Notes: a model not told the origin generated them from the letters alone. Positions 1 through 10,882 are shown, counted from the stretch's first letter. The stretch is 64,000 nucleotides of DNA from Strongylocentrotus purpuratus (GCF_000002235.5 NW_022145611.1:22295298-22359297), one strand, 5' to 3'. A program made the numbers and translations.

Positions 1-419
1 ACATATAAATCTTATAAATCAATTTACAATGCAATGTAACAATTCAATATTCTGTTTGTAAGCATATATATCAGATAAATTAATTTACAATGCAGCATAG
101 CAAAAAAAGGAAAATTATATACAGCAGAGAAACTCTACTTGCTTCTTGTAATAATATAACACATAATGCATAAAGTAAATGATATAATCATGGACCCTAC
201 CATGATATAATGTACCATAATACATCCGAAGATTTATATAAATGAAACCTAATATAGCAATTGTTTGAATACATTGTAACTCATGATATACAAAATTATG
301 AGGTAACATGGAATGCAATAGATAATCGTTTCGTATTTAATCGTTTCGTTTCGCTTATGTACACATAAGCTTGACTCTGTGACATTGAACGGGTTAATGT
401 ATGTAGGTGTCCACTCTCT

Positions 420-468
<49 letters not shown>

Positions 469-1620
469 AGAGAGAGGGGAGGGGGAGGGGGAGAGATAGA
501 CAGAGAGCTTAGAATATTATCCCAGGGTATAGAGTTACCGGTAGAATTTTTACTGTAAACTGAATACCTACCAAATGTTGTTAATCCACAACTTGAGTAT
601 AATAAAAATCTTTAAACCGTATAAATATGCATATAATATATATATATATACTCTGAATTAGTATTGGACATTTTTAGTTTGTTTGTGTTTTTCATAACAC
701 GAGCATGAAAGGTGAACTGGTTGAATTCCTTTACATGTCACCTTCTCAAAAACATAAATCGGGACAAATTTCACACACTCTAAAAAATTACAGTTTGGTA
801 AGGGTAGGAATAATTGTAGTGTTTAAATATATACATTTATAATGGGGGCAAATGACGAGTCGGGCCAACTCCATTTCAGTGGGTATATGGCGCGTGTTGC
901 TTTGTCAGGCAAGCACATGAATAGTTAAAAAAAACACCTGCCATAATGCCATCCATTGTAACCGAGATGGCTAAACACTGTACTTACCTTACTCTGTTTC
1001 TATAAACAGAAAAACTGAGAACGGTAGACAATGTACTTCGGATTTGATGGAATCTAGACTAACCAACGGCAAAGAATAAGTAGACCTATATTATGATGAC
1101 TCAATCAAACATAAGATATGATAATATTAATGCACATAAAATGTTATGAAGTTTTTCCACAATAACCATGCATCAGCCGATATCATTTCATAATTGCACC
1201 ACAGCTTTGATGTTTGTGTATCTTTCATATTCCAGCCAGATCTACCAACGCTATTGGAGTGACGTCACGTTCAAGAAACATAGGGGAGTTGAACAAAAAG
1301 GGTATTTACTATGATCCTAAAATTTTACCATAATATGGACAACATGACGGTGTCCCATTAACACCCCCTAAAACCAACCACACCCCTGTACAAGGCCATA
1401 AAAAGAATTCATCAGCCATTACCGTTGTTATTAGTAATAATCTTATTATTGGTTGATGTTAAAAATGATAATCATTAACAAAGCAAAATGCTAACCCAAC
1501 TGGGACGCCCATGTTCCCGGCAGAAGGGCGATGGCCGTGTAATTTACATCAGTTTAATGTCATTGGATTCCTTCATCAGGCACAGTCATATCTAGAGTTC
1601 CGTCGCAAGGGGTACTTCAA
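1..1620. other. 3' flank of the SRCR gene, no gene seen
   Basis: AT-rich sequence downstream of the minus-strand stop at 1621. It holds an (AG)n/(G)n tract at about 419-505 and short AT microsatellites. A strong minus-strand donor-like AAG/GTAAGT at about 985 is conserved in the right copy near 30904, so a spliced 3' UTR is possible, but no coding exon is evident. A homopyrimidine run at 1624-1640 lies inside the end of the reading frame. Confidence 0.6.
419..505. repeat. (AG)n / G-rich microsatellite
   Basis: A nearly pure AG dinucleotide run of about 40 bp is followed by G-rich purine sequence. The right copy has the counterpart at about 30374-30440 with a different length, which is normal microsatellite drift. 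Confidence 0.95.
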
Positions 1621-1982
1621 TTACCCCCCCCCCTCCCCGCCTGTATCCTCTGTCTCTGTTCCGTTTGTTTTTACTCGTGGATGTGATCCAGCAACAACCG
1701 AGTCATACGATGGAGGCAAGTCATTATTGGTGGTTGAGGTCCAGTGGTAGCCGGGAGCTGGAGCTGAAGCTGCAGGAACAGGATTCGACAATGTGGGATA
1801 GGTCGCCGTGACTTCGACCATGTTGGTTGAAGATGAGTGACGAGCAGAAGAAGCGTGTGACTGTATCCCTTTATAACAACGCCAGCAGCAAAGGATTATG
1901 CAGAATAGGATAACGAGAAATGCGAAGCTAACTAAAATCCATAGCCATGGCTCGGGCCCATCAGGAGACATCGGTGGATCGA
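1621..1982 (-). CDS. Exon 8: membrane helix and cytoplasmic PPxY tail
   Basis: Acceptor ATTTACAG ends at 1983 and the exon opens in phase 1. It encodes a short stalk (DPPMSPDGPEP), a 22-residue helix from WLWILV to LCCW, a Cys/Arg/Lys stop-transfer segment (RCYKG), a Ser-rich stretch, a Pro/Ala-rich stretch and LPPSYDSV. It ends with an acidic piece and Gly codons made by a G homopolymer before TAA at 1621. The same exon in the right copy (31434-31792) has a stop at the first helix residue. Confidence 0.92.
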
Positions 1983-4900
1983 CTGTAAATTTGTATAAGG
2001 AAGACATTGATTGATTAATTGATTAATTGACTTAAGTAAGTGAATATTTTCTTCTTCAATTCATTTATCCGAAACATGACATGTAATTCTGTCAAGATGA
2101 AGCTTTAAAAGTATTATGTTTCATTGTTGATGTGCTTTCTACTAAATGGATTTGAAAGAGATGGATATATAATTATTAAGGGAGTGTGATTAAAACAATA
2201 GCAACTGTAACAATAGACACAACTATCATTTGTCCCCCCCCCCTCTCCCGAGATCCTTCATTCATTAATTTGTGGATACGCCACTGCGTACTATACAAAG
2301 AAGGAAGCGATGGGTTGACTGGAACATGCGCACTTCAATCTTATGTCAATAACTCACATTTCTTATTATGGCTAGATCTCAACCATTATGATCTAATAGC
2401 GCTCATTGAGAAGCTAAAGTGATATTATAACATGACATTGATTCTGGTTCAATAAAACACCAAATGATCTAGTTTAAACCCATCAACTTCCTTTTCAGTT
2501 TTCTATTACAAAAAAAACATAGGAACATAATTTTATAATGTAAATACAGAATATAATGTAAGCCTATATACCTGAGACGATACATTAGTAATATCATTCC
2601 TATAAATCACTATTACATAATACTAATGAAAGCTGTATATGAAAGGTTAATTTTAATGATAGACTGTCCACTTACATGTTGGTCCGGGAGTGACTAATGG
2701 AAAGCGGCAACTCACTCCAGCAATGTTTTGAACAGGGCACTGTCCTGATTGACCCCATGCACTGTGATCACATTGATAGAGTCTTTCTAGTCCAAGACAA
2801 GATCGAAGCTCAAACCAAGACTGCTTTGAGGATGTCGATAAGTTGTAAGAAGTGAGATCCAGTCTGTCCCAGAAGAAAGACCAATCCGGGTCTACTTCCA
2901 AACATACTTTCTAAAATTTTGGATTTACAAAACAAAAGCAAAAAGTAAACTAGGATCTATCGTCATGGCTTAATTCATTCTTGAGATATCCTGTAAAAAA
3001 ATAGAATAATAAATAAATTAATGAATTAATTAATACAAATATAAAGTACGAAAGGTACATAATTCAAATTGGTATAGACAATGAATATCTGTTGCCAAAG
3101 AAATAAAAATCATAATAAAGTTTTGTTCACGCACTTTTACGTTCTAAGCCGAGGGTGCTTAATATAAAATTCAAAATATTTTCTCAGACGTTCTTAGAGT
3201 TGAAAACTTACCAACGAGTGAAAGTAAGAATCTTTTTTTTTATGAGGCAAGATTTGCTTATAGGCATGTTATAACAAAAAAGAAGGGGATTTTGGATTAC
3301 CAACAAAAATGTTGATGTAAGTGTCACATCCAGACGCCCCTGTGTTTACATCCGGTCACCATCGATTTGGGCGAGGGCTTTGTTCTTTCACCATTCCTAA
3401 TTTACATCTTTCTGTATAAACCTGCACATTTCGATTGCAGATTTGCATATATTGCAACTTTTGCCATAGCAACATAATATGTCAAACTCACGTAATAAAA
3501 CCGGATATAATTTGTCAAGCATACAGAACGCCATTCTCCATCGTGGTAGACCTCAACGCGTCCATAATCCGTGTTGATTTCCCCCTGTTCATCGACTAGT
3601 CTTACAGGATGATTAGCTACAGATTCTGTCTCAAACAAAAGATATACAGTTTTAATAAGACACTCGTAATCATGGACAAGATCTCGGTTTAATACTTACA
3701 TTCAGGGGGGTGTTTCACAAAGCCTTTTTTCAATGACAAATGGCAAATATCAGTGACAAATCTGCTGATAACCAACCAGAAGCAAGAATTTCAGTAGTTT
3801 ATAACAAAAACGGTCATTTTTCACTGATGACAAGTTTTGTTAAACGGGTCCCTGGTCTCCTCCAAACATCTCATCTCCCTATCGTATGGCTAAAATGTTT
3901 CTGTTTCAATAATACAAATTCTTGCACGGTATTTATGAGACATTCAATAGTAAGGAAATTTTTCATTACTTCAATAGCTTTAAGTGTCCAAAAGAGTTTG
4001 TATGGAATAAAGCTTTTAATGTTTTGTACCGCTAGTCCAGGGAGGATCTGCCCCGAATAAAAAAAAATCATGTGTTAACCCCCACTTCCCCTCGAAATAA
4101 TACCCCCCAAATTATTATAATTACATTGCACAATTGAGAAGCTATAAGGACTGCTATACATTTTCACAACTGCTGGTTACACTCTTCTCATACACGAAAA
4201 TGATTTACAATTACAATTGTAAAGGCCTGTATGGACTATAGAAGGAGCAGGCCTGCATGAAACTTGAAATTAATTAATAAAACCCATGAATGGTAATGGA
4301 AGGAGCCAAATAGATATGCAATTCTGTTCATCTATTGGATATATCATACTTTTAAAATCCTGAGTAGGCCTAGGTGAAATCCAATATGTAATACTTTGTC
4401 GGGAGACAGCAGTTCAAAGGAGACAAAAGAAGGATCATTTGCCAAATAATTCACAGAATACAAATGAATAAATTTATTCTTTATGTTTATAAACAAATGA
4501 TTTGGGACTTAATGTGATTAAAATTCATAGGTTTCATGAAAGAAGCAAAGTATTAGATCTTTAAATCAAAAGGAAACCTACTATATGGGTAGCAGATGAC
4601 TCCTATCTCGTCTTCATGCGTTCGTGTTGATATACTACTGTTTGTAAGCACCACATTGCATTGAGAGATTTCAGTTGTTAAGATTGATAACGGACCCGTG
4701 TACATGTCACATTGTAAGTCATCGATCAGAATTCTTCCAGTTCCTCTCTCGAAAACGCCATCATCGTGACGATAAGTTGATCCGGCTTGAAACCCAAGCT
4801 GCCTACATACGGCATCGAGACTGGCCTCATCAAATGATCCGCCATGGGTAGCAGAACCCCACTCACCGTCTAGGAAGACTTCTAAACGACCCTGCTCTGT

Positions 4901-7900
4901 GTAGTTACTTCCAGCCAATCGGATGTCGAAATCTGGAGAGATTGAAAGAAAGAGAGAATGAGAGAGAGGGGGAGAGAGGGAGACAGAGAGAGAAAGAGCG
5001 AGAGAGAGAGAGAGAGAGAGAGATGGGATGCAGTGGTGGAAATACTAGAAGTAGTCCATGCACCTTGGTGCCAAATAATGAGTTAACCATTGCCCAAATA
5101 ATGGCCGAAATAGGTCATTTGAAATTCAGGTGAGGGGGGGGGGGGGGGCTGCAAGAATATCCGACATCGTAAGTCTATGCTTCTATATAAAAAGGAACGT
5201 CATTCCACTAATTACATTCGGTAGAATCGTTAAGGACATATCTTACAAGTCTAATTCATATCTTTTTTCAGATTAATTATTTTCATCTTCGTGGCAACTT
5301 TATTTTGTATATAATTCCTCTTTCATTATTTCATGGATGATGTCAATCATTGCTCTCACTGTCACTTACAGTTGGCACACTATCAATGGTCATTTCACTG
5401 AATAGGACCACCTTGCTTTTTCAAGAAAACATGGGTAAATAAATGAATGAATAAATAAATAATCAACTGAATAAATGAATAGATAGATAAAGAAATAAAT
5501 AAATAGATAGATAAATAAATAATGCTTCGTATTATTGTATTATCATAATTTACATATTTTTTACTTGTGCTTGTTCATAAAATCGTATAGATCTTACTCA
5601 CCATGTGGAGGTCCGCAAGAGACTTGAGCAATGTGATCTGAGTGACAGACCTGTTGTGGGTCCTGACCGTCCTGTAGGATTATATCCGTGAAGGCACAAT
5701 CCTCAAGACGATCTTCGGTTCCGTTACATCCGAAATCCCTGTAGTGCCACAACAAAACAACATTATTACCACTTCTACTAAGTAATACTGCTACAAATGT
5801 GTCTTGATGTGTGATCATGATTTATAAAATTATACTATACTTATTCATTTATTTATCAATGTTTGTATGTATATACACTGTTGGTCATAATGGTGGAATA
5901 TTTATTTTTACCCCAGTTTAGGAAAGGATTTTTAAAAATTATTTATTTCTAATAGATCTAGATAATGGCATACACTCTCAGGTTTTATTGAATATCAATT
6001 TGCGAGTGTTTGTTTTGCGTGACTGCTTAATCATTTGTGTGATACTATGCTAATCAGCTAAGGGACCTACGTCCTTAGGTCATAATTGACAGTAATGAGG
6101 ATTAATGCCTCACAAAAGGGCACTAATATATAGCTGATCGACACGATTTTTATCCTGGTGCCTCACAGTAATGAGGCCATTGCTTAGCCCCTGAATCATG
6201 ACCGTACGCAGTGTTTGCTAGGGTACGCGGCCCCTTCCACAAATCCCCCAAAACGAAGAAAATGCAATAAATTGTCAAAAATTCATTGCATTTCCCCCGG
6301 CCCCCAACAGGAAAAATTCTTCTGTGTGGCCATGTTTTGAACCATAATGCATGGCCCTACAGAGGAATTTTTCCTGTTGGGGGCCGGGGGGGGGGGGGGA
6401 ATGCAATGAATTTTTGACAATTTATTGCATTTTCTTCGTTTTGGGGGATTTGTGGAAGGGGCCGCGTACCCTAGCAAACACTGCGTACAATCATGATTCA
6501 GATGCTAAGCAATGGCCTCCTTTCTGTGAGGCCCCAGGATAAAAATCGTGTCGATCAGCTATATATTAGTGCCCTTTTGTGAGGCATTAATCCTCATTAC
6601 TGTCAATTATGATTTAAGGACGTAAGTTCCCTAGCTTATTAGCATAGTAGCACACATATGATTTAGCAGTCACGCAAAACAAACACTCGCAAATTAATAT
6701 TCAATAAAACCTGAGAATGTATGCCATTATCTAGATCTATTAGAAATAAATAATTTTTTAAGGTCCTTCCCTAAACTGGGGTAAAAATAATTATTCCACC
6801 TTTATGACCAACAGTGTATGTATTTATATACTTAATCTATTTATTATCTTTTTAATATAATAAATTAATTCATGTATTTATTTATTCATGTATTTATCTA
6901 TTTAATCATTTATTTAACGAATCTAGTTTTACCAGGGTGGCTCCATCAGTGATTTCGAAACTGTTTTACACGAATGCTCTGCAAACTAACACAACGTAAT
7001 ATGAACATTTAAGTTATACAAACAATAGGTGATTTATAAGCAAGCATAATAATATACGAGACAAAAATAGCAAGATGTCAACTTAACGAGTAAATTTTAA
7101 ACCATAAAGTAAAATCGAATTTATCAGTAATATTAGTAAAACTAATCCCGAGTATATACTGGCATACCAGTAGTATTAGATATTGATATTGATGCAGCCA
7201 TTTACCTTTATCCTCTCTCAATGATCCTGATTTTATACAATTTGTGGTTGTAAATGTATCGAGAAAAAAATTGGAACCTTTTTCTTACATACTTGTGGTA
7301 ACTCAGATGTATTGAAAAAGCTGCAGTAGTAGTAATTTGTTAAAATTATTATTACAGGACCCTCAGGAAGCACAGCATAGACATAGTAGATGCTGATGAG
7401 GCTTCCCTCCTAGATAAACTAAATTGTTCTTATCATCTTTACTTCCTATCTTTTTTAAGTTGCCCAAAAATTACTAACCATTGTGTATCTACCACCATTA
7501 ATATTTTTTATTCATCCGTCTTGTTATCGAATATGTTTCTTGAGCAAGTAGGCTACATGTAAATGCTATCATATCGATCGTCTTGCGAGAAGCAAACTGA
7601 TGTAGGTCCTATTATATCAATAGGTAATGAAGATTCATAGTAGGCGGATAAAGAATGTCAGTTAACACTATAAACCAATCATAATACCTGTTCCAGATGA
7701 CACCAGACAGTTGTCCAAGTGATACTGGTTTTAGACTCTGTCCTTGCTGATAGCCTAGCTGGCGACACACTACCCCTGCCTCAAGATGACTCCAGTCCTG
7801 ATCACAGATGAGACCAGTTTTTCTATCATACCGGTATTCAACCACGCCCTCGATGCTTGATGAACCACTAAGTAGACGTATCTCACTCACTAAATTCAGG

Positions 7901-9099
7901 TGAGAGAGAGGAATATGATTAGAGAAGCAAGAAGTACTGCCAAAAATAATGCTATACTCTCCACAACATAAACTACATAAATATGTTAAATCACCATCAA
8001 AATGACCAGTTGAGGAATAACAGCGTTGTAAAAATGTTATATTTTAGTATTATTTTATACATTGCTGAATTTAATTAAAATTTATATTGCCTGGTAATGT
8101 TTTATATATTCTGTACAATAGCCTTGTTTTATCTAGTGTGGGTGTGTATGTGTGCGTGTGTAGGTAAAGTGGCTGAAGTATATTTGATTTTTTTTTTTTT
8201 TGTGGGACCCCTATTTAAAAGCAGTTTGCTTCTTTGTGGTCCTGACCATGTATTTGCTTTGTATTTGGAAATATTATTTATTCTACTTTCTATTGTATGT
8301 TTTGCTTTTACATGTATATGGTTTAATAAATTCATAATTTATAAATGTATAAATAAATGTCAACCGTCGGCCCTTTTATTTGGCGATTTTTAGTTTAGAG
8401 TTTAGAGTGTAAAGCAAGATTATGTACTATGTAACTTAGAAGATTATTGATAAACGTATATCGTTGTCATTTGCAGCTATTATGAAATAATGATGACATG
8501 ACAAGGTATGAGACAGTAGGAGCAACACAATTTGATCGTGCTTTTAATTACATGCCATGGGTCGGATGGTGTTATAGAGTTTTAATTTATTTCAGATTCA
8601 TTTCACACGAACTGAAATGAGACAGACATTTCATAATGTATCAAGTCAGGTCTGTTAGATACTCTAGGGAAGAAGGAAGGGGAAAAGGTAAGGCCTATAT
8701 TATCCTTGAAACATAATCTTTCTTCTTACCTGATTGACTAAAACAGATTTTCCTCTTTTGATTTGTAATATTACGGTCACATTGATTAGCAGAACCACCG
8801 GCTTTTAACTCAAATGAGATTCTATATTCATCTGATGATTTACTTGTAAAGTGGTGTGTCTGAACTAGATGATTAAAATCCCGTTTGGATCCCATTTCAC
8901 GAAGCAAACACACTTTAATATGAGATTCATTTATGCTGTTTATTTCGGTGTTAACTTCGTATAGGGTGGCATAACCTCAATTACTATAACAGATGGTAAT
9001 AAACATGAATATAACCTTACCCGTATTGCTGAGTGCTCCAGCTCCATGTAGTGTACAACAGAGTCCATATATGAACACATATACCAACATGTCATCCAT
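1621..9099 (-). CDS. Three-SRCR-domain type I membrane receptor with PPxY tail (8 exons)
   Basis: Rebuilt from eight exons: 9099-9021, 8975-8730, 7889-7688, 5738-5602, 4932-4582, 3625-3492, 2910-2676 and 1982-1621. Every junction has AG/GT borders and matching phases, and the lengths sum to 1746 bases (581 residues plus stop). Predicted order: signal peptide (1-25), unassigned module with three cysteines (27-108), SRCR1 (109-221), SRCR2 (222-338), SRCR3 (339-461), membrane helix (474-495), and an 86-residue tail ending in poly-Gly. SRCR domains are secreted or membrane-bound ligand-binding folds of scavenger and immune receptors; ligands are unknown here. The tail has LPPSY at 550-554, a WW-domain ligand that in other receptors recruits Nedd4-type E3 ligases for endocytosis (family knowledge, not shown here). 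Domain boundaries follow introns in phase 1, as expected for exon-shuffled ectodomains. The weakest point is the 45-base first intron; the SRCR and tail exons are secure. Confidence 0.86.
2676..2910 (-). CDS. Exon 7: second half of SRCR3
   Basis: Acceptor at 2911-2912 in phase 0 and donor GTAAGT at 2675, leaving phase 1. It carries the C-terminal SRCR signature: RSC, then YQCDHSAWG, GQC and AGVSC, giving C5 to C8, plus C3 in KVCLEV at the start. The usual VCRQLG text around C3 is replaced, so this is a divergent SRCR fold. A Pro-rich linker follows. Confidence 0.9.
3492..3625 (-). CDS. Exon 6: first half of SRCR3
   Basis: Acceptor GAGACAG at 3626 in phase 1 and donor GTGAGT at 3491 in phase 0. 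It encodes the opening SRCR strands VRLVDEQG, then GRVEVYHDGEWRSVC (C2). The domain is split inside the fold by a phase 0 intron, unlike SRCR2, which is a single exon. In the right copy this exon is two bases longer and frameshifted. Confidence 0.9.
3705..3852. mobile_element. Small inverted-repeat element (MITE-like), left copy
   Basis: A stretch of about 150 bp in intron 5 begins GGGGGGTGTTTCACAAAG and ends with an imperfect inverted version reading TTTTGTTAAACGGGTCCC. It has no coding capacity. The same element sits at about 34088-34234 in the right copy, so it predates the duplication. The end pattern resembles the abundant GGGGTGTTTCA-type MITEs; its superfamily is unknown. Confidence 0.55.
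4582..4932 (-). CDS. Exon 5: complete SRCR2 domain with only four cysteines
   Basis: A single 351-base phase 1-1 exon with acceptor CTCTCCAG and donor GTAGGT. It reads FDIRLAGS, GRLEVFLDGEWGSATHG, LDAVCRQLGFQAG, ILIDDLQC, ISQC, and GVIC at the end. Compared with the group A pattern of six cysteines, C2 (normally in WGTVC) and C7 are absent while C3, C5, C6 and C8 remain. C2 and C7 pair in canonical domains, so one whole disulfide is missing and no cysteine is left unpaired. NYT and NSS are candidate N-glycosylation sites. Confidence 0.95.
4935..5148. repeat. (AG)n tract and 15-base G run in intron 4
   Basis: Purine tract at about 4938-5022 immediately upstream (minus sense) of the exon 5 acceptor, so on the transcribed strand it is a long CT tract next to the splice site. 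It is followed by a G homopolymer at 5134-5148. Both are shared with the right copy, where the G run is longer. Confidence 0.9.
5602..5738 (-). CDS. Exon 4: second half of SRCR1
   Basis: 137 bases with acceptor CACTACAG at 5739 and donor GTGAGT at 5601. It encodes DFGCNGTEDRLEDC, QVCHSDH and AQVSCGPPHG, i.e. C5 to C8 of an SRCR domain. Joined to exon 3 through a phase 2 junction it restores a full six-cysteine domain. Confidence 0.93.
5876..6816. mobile_element. Foldback element with about 460 bp inverted arms and TA target site
   Basis: The two halves are near-perfect reverse complements around about 6345. The termini read CACTGTTGGTCATAATGG and CCTTTATGACCAACAGTG, flanked by TA on each side. 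TA duplication and a CACTGTTGGTCA-like end fit a Tc1/mariner-derived non-autonomous element. No transposase frame is present. The centre has a G-rich loop with a 12-base G run. It lies in intron 3 and is absent from the right copy, so it either inserted after the duplication or was lost there. Confidence 0.85.
7688..7889 (-). CDS. Exon 3: first half of SRCR1
   Basis: Acceptor TGAATTTAG at 7890 (phase 1) and donor AG/GTATTA at 7687 (phase 2). It encodes SEIRLLSGSSSIEGVVEY, then GLICDQDW (C2) and AGVVCRQLGYQQG (C3). The right copy ends before reaching this exon. Confidence 0.92.
7890..8729. other. Intron 2 of the SRCR gene
   Basis: AT-rich intronic sequence with a (T)14 run near 8187 and a (GT)-rich patch at about 8138-8160. 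A plus-strand stretch at about 8200-8365 ends in AATAAAT-type repeats and may be a retroelement 3' tail, but no coding similarity is readable. No exon was seen. Confidence 0.5.
8730..8975 (-). CDS. Exon 2: unassigned N-terminal ectodomain module
   Basis: 246 bases, phase 1-1, with a strong donor CAG/GTAAGA at 8729. The 82 residues include VNTEINSINESHIKVCLL, YRISFELKAGGSANQCDR and RKICFSQS, with cysteines about 38 and 13 residues apart. I do not recognise the family. Open frame, symmetric phase and a perfect fit to both neighbours support it as coding; the acceptor (ATTGAG at 8976) is weak. Absent from the right copy. Confidence 0.65.
9021..9099 (-). CDS. Exon 1: signal peptide
   Basis: ATG at 9099 opens MDDMLVYVFIYGLCCTLHGA, a hydrophobic leader with small residues near the likely cleavage site (HGAGA or GALS). 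The donor G/GTAAGG at 9020 leaves phase 1, matching exon 2. The next exon starts only 45 bases away, very short for an echinoderm intron, so an alternative acceptor cannot be excluded. Confidence 0.75.
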
Positions 9100-9360
9100 T
9101 TCTAATCAGGCTATAGAAAGCCAATATAATGCCTCAGTTTGTACGATATACGTGAAAAAGATCCCTCTATACCACGACACGTCCATGAACACGTATAGTA
9201 ATACTTTCACACAATTCAACACTTCTGAAGTCTGAAGCAGAAAAGAATATTACCACACTAGCACACCAGGAAATGAATAAGCATGGAATGTATGGATGAC
9301 TTCAAATATAATAGCTGACTGCAGTGAGCGAGTCGTAATAATAACTACAATAATATTTTG
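9100..9360. other. Upstream region of the SRCR gene
   Basis: Sequence 5' of the start codon on the minus strand. It should hold the promoter and 5' UTR. No clear TATA box or initiator can be named from the text. Confidence 0.4.
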
Positions 9361-9700
9361 TGTTGTCAGCGGCAAGATCGGGAATAATAGAAGCAGTGAA
9401 CCGCAAATAAACCATGGGCCAGTTATGTTAGCATACTATGAACGTGGTTGCATATAATTTTGCACAATATTTGCGCTCTATCCCACGTTGCATCATCATC
9501 AGCACACCCCCCTCTCATATACACATACAAGTCCGCTATACATCAGTTGAAATCATGGAGAACGTCACATTGATTTTTCGTTTACAAAATTCATCCTTAA
9601 CTAAATTAAAAATGGTATACAAGCAACTTTTTTTTTTCATACAGGGAACGCCATGTAATAACACGATTTATTACAAATTACAGGCAGATGATCATTTGTA
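9361..9700. repeat. Local duplication, copy 1 (pairs with 12290-12670)
   Basis: The text from GCGGCAAGATCGGGAATAAT through GGTATACAAGCAACTT recurs at 12294-12608, with a (CT)n expansion in the second copy that is collapsed here. No gene is seen in it. It abuts the half foldback element on its right. Confidence 0.85.
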
Positions 9701-9710
9701 TTTAGTATTT

Positions 9711-10196
9711 AGTGGCCATGCCTTGAACCATAATGCATTGCCCTACAGAGGAATTTTTCCTGTTGGGGGCCGGGGGAAAATGCAATGAATTTTTGACAAT
9801 TTATTGCATTTTCTTCGTTTGGGGGGATTTGTGGAAGGGGCTGCGTACCCTAGCAAACACTGCGTACAGTCATGATTCAGGGGCTAAGCAATGGCCTCGT
9901 TACTGTGAGGCCCCAGTATAAAAATCGTGTCGATCAGCTACATATTAGTGCCCTTTTGTGAGGCATTAATCCTCATTACTGTCAATTATGACTTAAGGAC
10001 GTAGGTCCCTTAGCTGATTAGCATAGTTAGCACACATATGATTAAGCAGTCACGCAAAACAAACACTCGCAAATTAATATTCCATAAAATCTGAGAATGT
10101 ATGCCATTATCTAGATCTATTAGAAATAAATAATTTTTTAAAATCCTTCCCTAAACTGGGGTAAAAATAAATATTCCACCATTATGACCAACAGTG
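9711..10196. mobile_element. Half copy of the foldback element
   Basis: Matches only the right half (about 6346-6816) of the foldback element, ending in GACCAACAGTG followed by TA. The opposite arm is missing. The base after its end begins the repeat unit that recurs at 14037, so its terminus coincides with a duplication boundary. Confidence 0.85.
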
Positions 10197-10682
10197 TACA
10201 ACAAAAGAGTACCATAGCTATGATGATAATTATACCTGTAGATGGATTTATAAATCACTTTTCATGGGGATACGAAGTGTATACTGCCATATACACATCA
10301 CAGGTTCCGGCAACAATAAATCGTACCACAGTTTAATTCCCAACACTATCCAAATTTTGAACTTCAACCATGGACTCAACACTATACCTAACCATAACCC
10401 TAGACTTAACCATGTCATTATTTTTGACGAATCAAAGCCTAGAGCGTAATCAATTAATCCAATCGAGCAATTTTGAATAACATGCAGCAATCTATATGAA
10501 CCAAAAGTATTTGTAGGCCTATATCGTTCAGACAAACCATTTTGTAAATAAAACTCATATGCTATAGTAATAAGGTTAACTTTTCCTGTCCCTGGCATTC
10601 CAGTAGTGGCATGATCTATACTTGTTCAATTTTTTTTTTTTTTGATACGCATTTTTAAATGCCAAATGATAATTAGTAAAAC

Positions 10683-10882
10683 TAAAATCGATGATGATGA
10701 AGAGAATGATGATGATGATGATGATGATGATGGTTATGATGATAATAATGATACAAGTAATTATAACAATGATTATACCAATGATAATAATAATAACAAC
10801 AACAATAATAATAATGATCATAATAATACTATAATCATTATAATGATAATATTAATACTATAATGATTATAATGATAATAAT
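10683..10882. repeat. (GAT)n/(AAT)n microsatellite
   Basis: Imperfect GAT and AAT/AAC trinucleotide array. The equivalent array in copy B (14520-14812) is about 90 bp longer. Confidence 0.95.

Larger units (their letters stand above)
1..7430. repeat. Left copy of a direct segmental duplication
   Basis: This segment matches 30045-37175 in the same orientation almost base for base outside indels. It includes the 3' flank, five SRCR-gene exons and their introns. The match starts at or before the left window edge. It ends near 7430, where the shared text around a CTCAGGAAGCACAGCAT motif stops. This copy alone contains the inverted-repeat element 5876-6816. The right copy alone contains a TTAA-flanked element, a hairpin and a (TCAAA)n-tailed insertion. 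Exons here are intact, so this looks like the functional copy. Duplication is seen directly; which copy is ancestral is inferred. Confidence 0.93.

Noticed and set aside
960..1010. Minus-strand AAG/GTAAGT donor near 985, conserved in the right copy
   Set aside because: No coding exon can be attached; conservation is expected from the duplication. Kept only as a possible 3' UTR splice site.
3690..3730. Extra donor-like GAAT/GTAAGT within intron 5
   Set aside because: It borders the small inverted-repeat element, and the upstream sequence is not coding. Exons 5 and 6 already join in phase.
6283..6542. Frames inside the foldback element, both strands
   Set aside because: They are translations of the inverted arms around the G-rich loop, and there is no transposase motif.
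10380..10412. Telomere-like CCTAACC/ACCCTA words
   Set aside because: Only a few irregular copies, repeated in copy B; no tandem telomeric array.
10248..10598. Conserved minus-strand frame also found at 14085-14378
   Set aside because: The similarity follows from the recent DNA duplication; the frame has no domain features and includes CCTAACC-type simple text.
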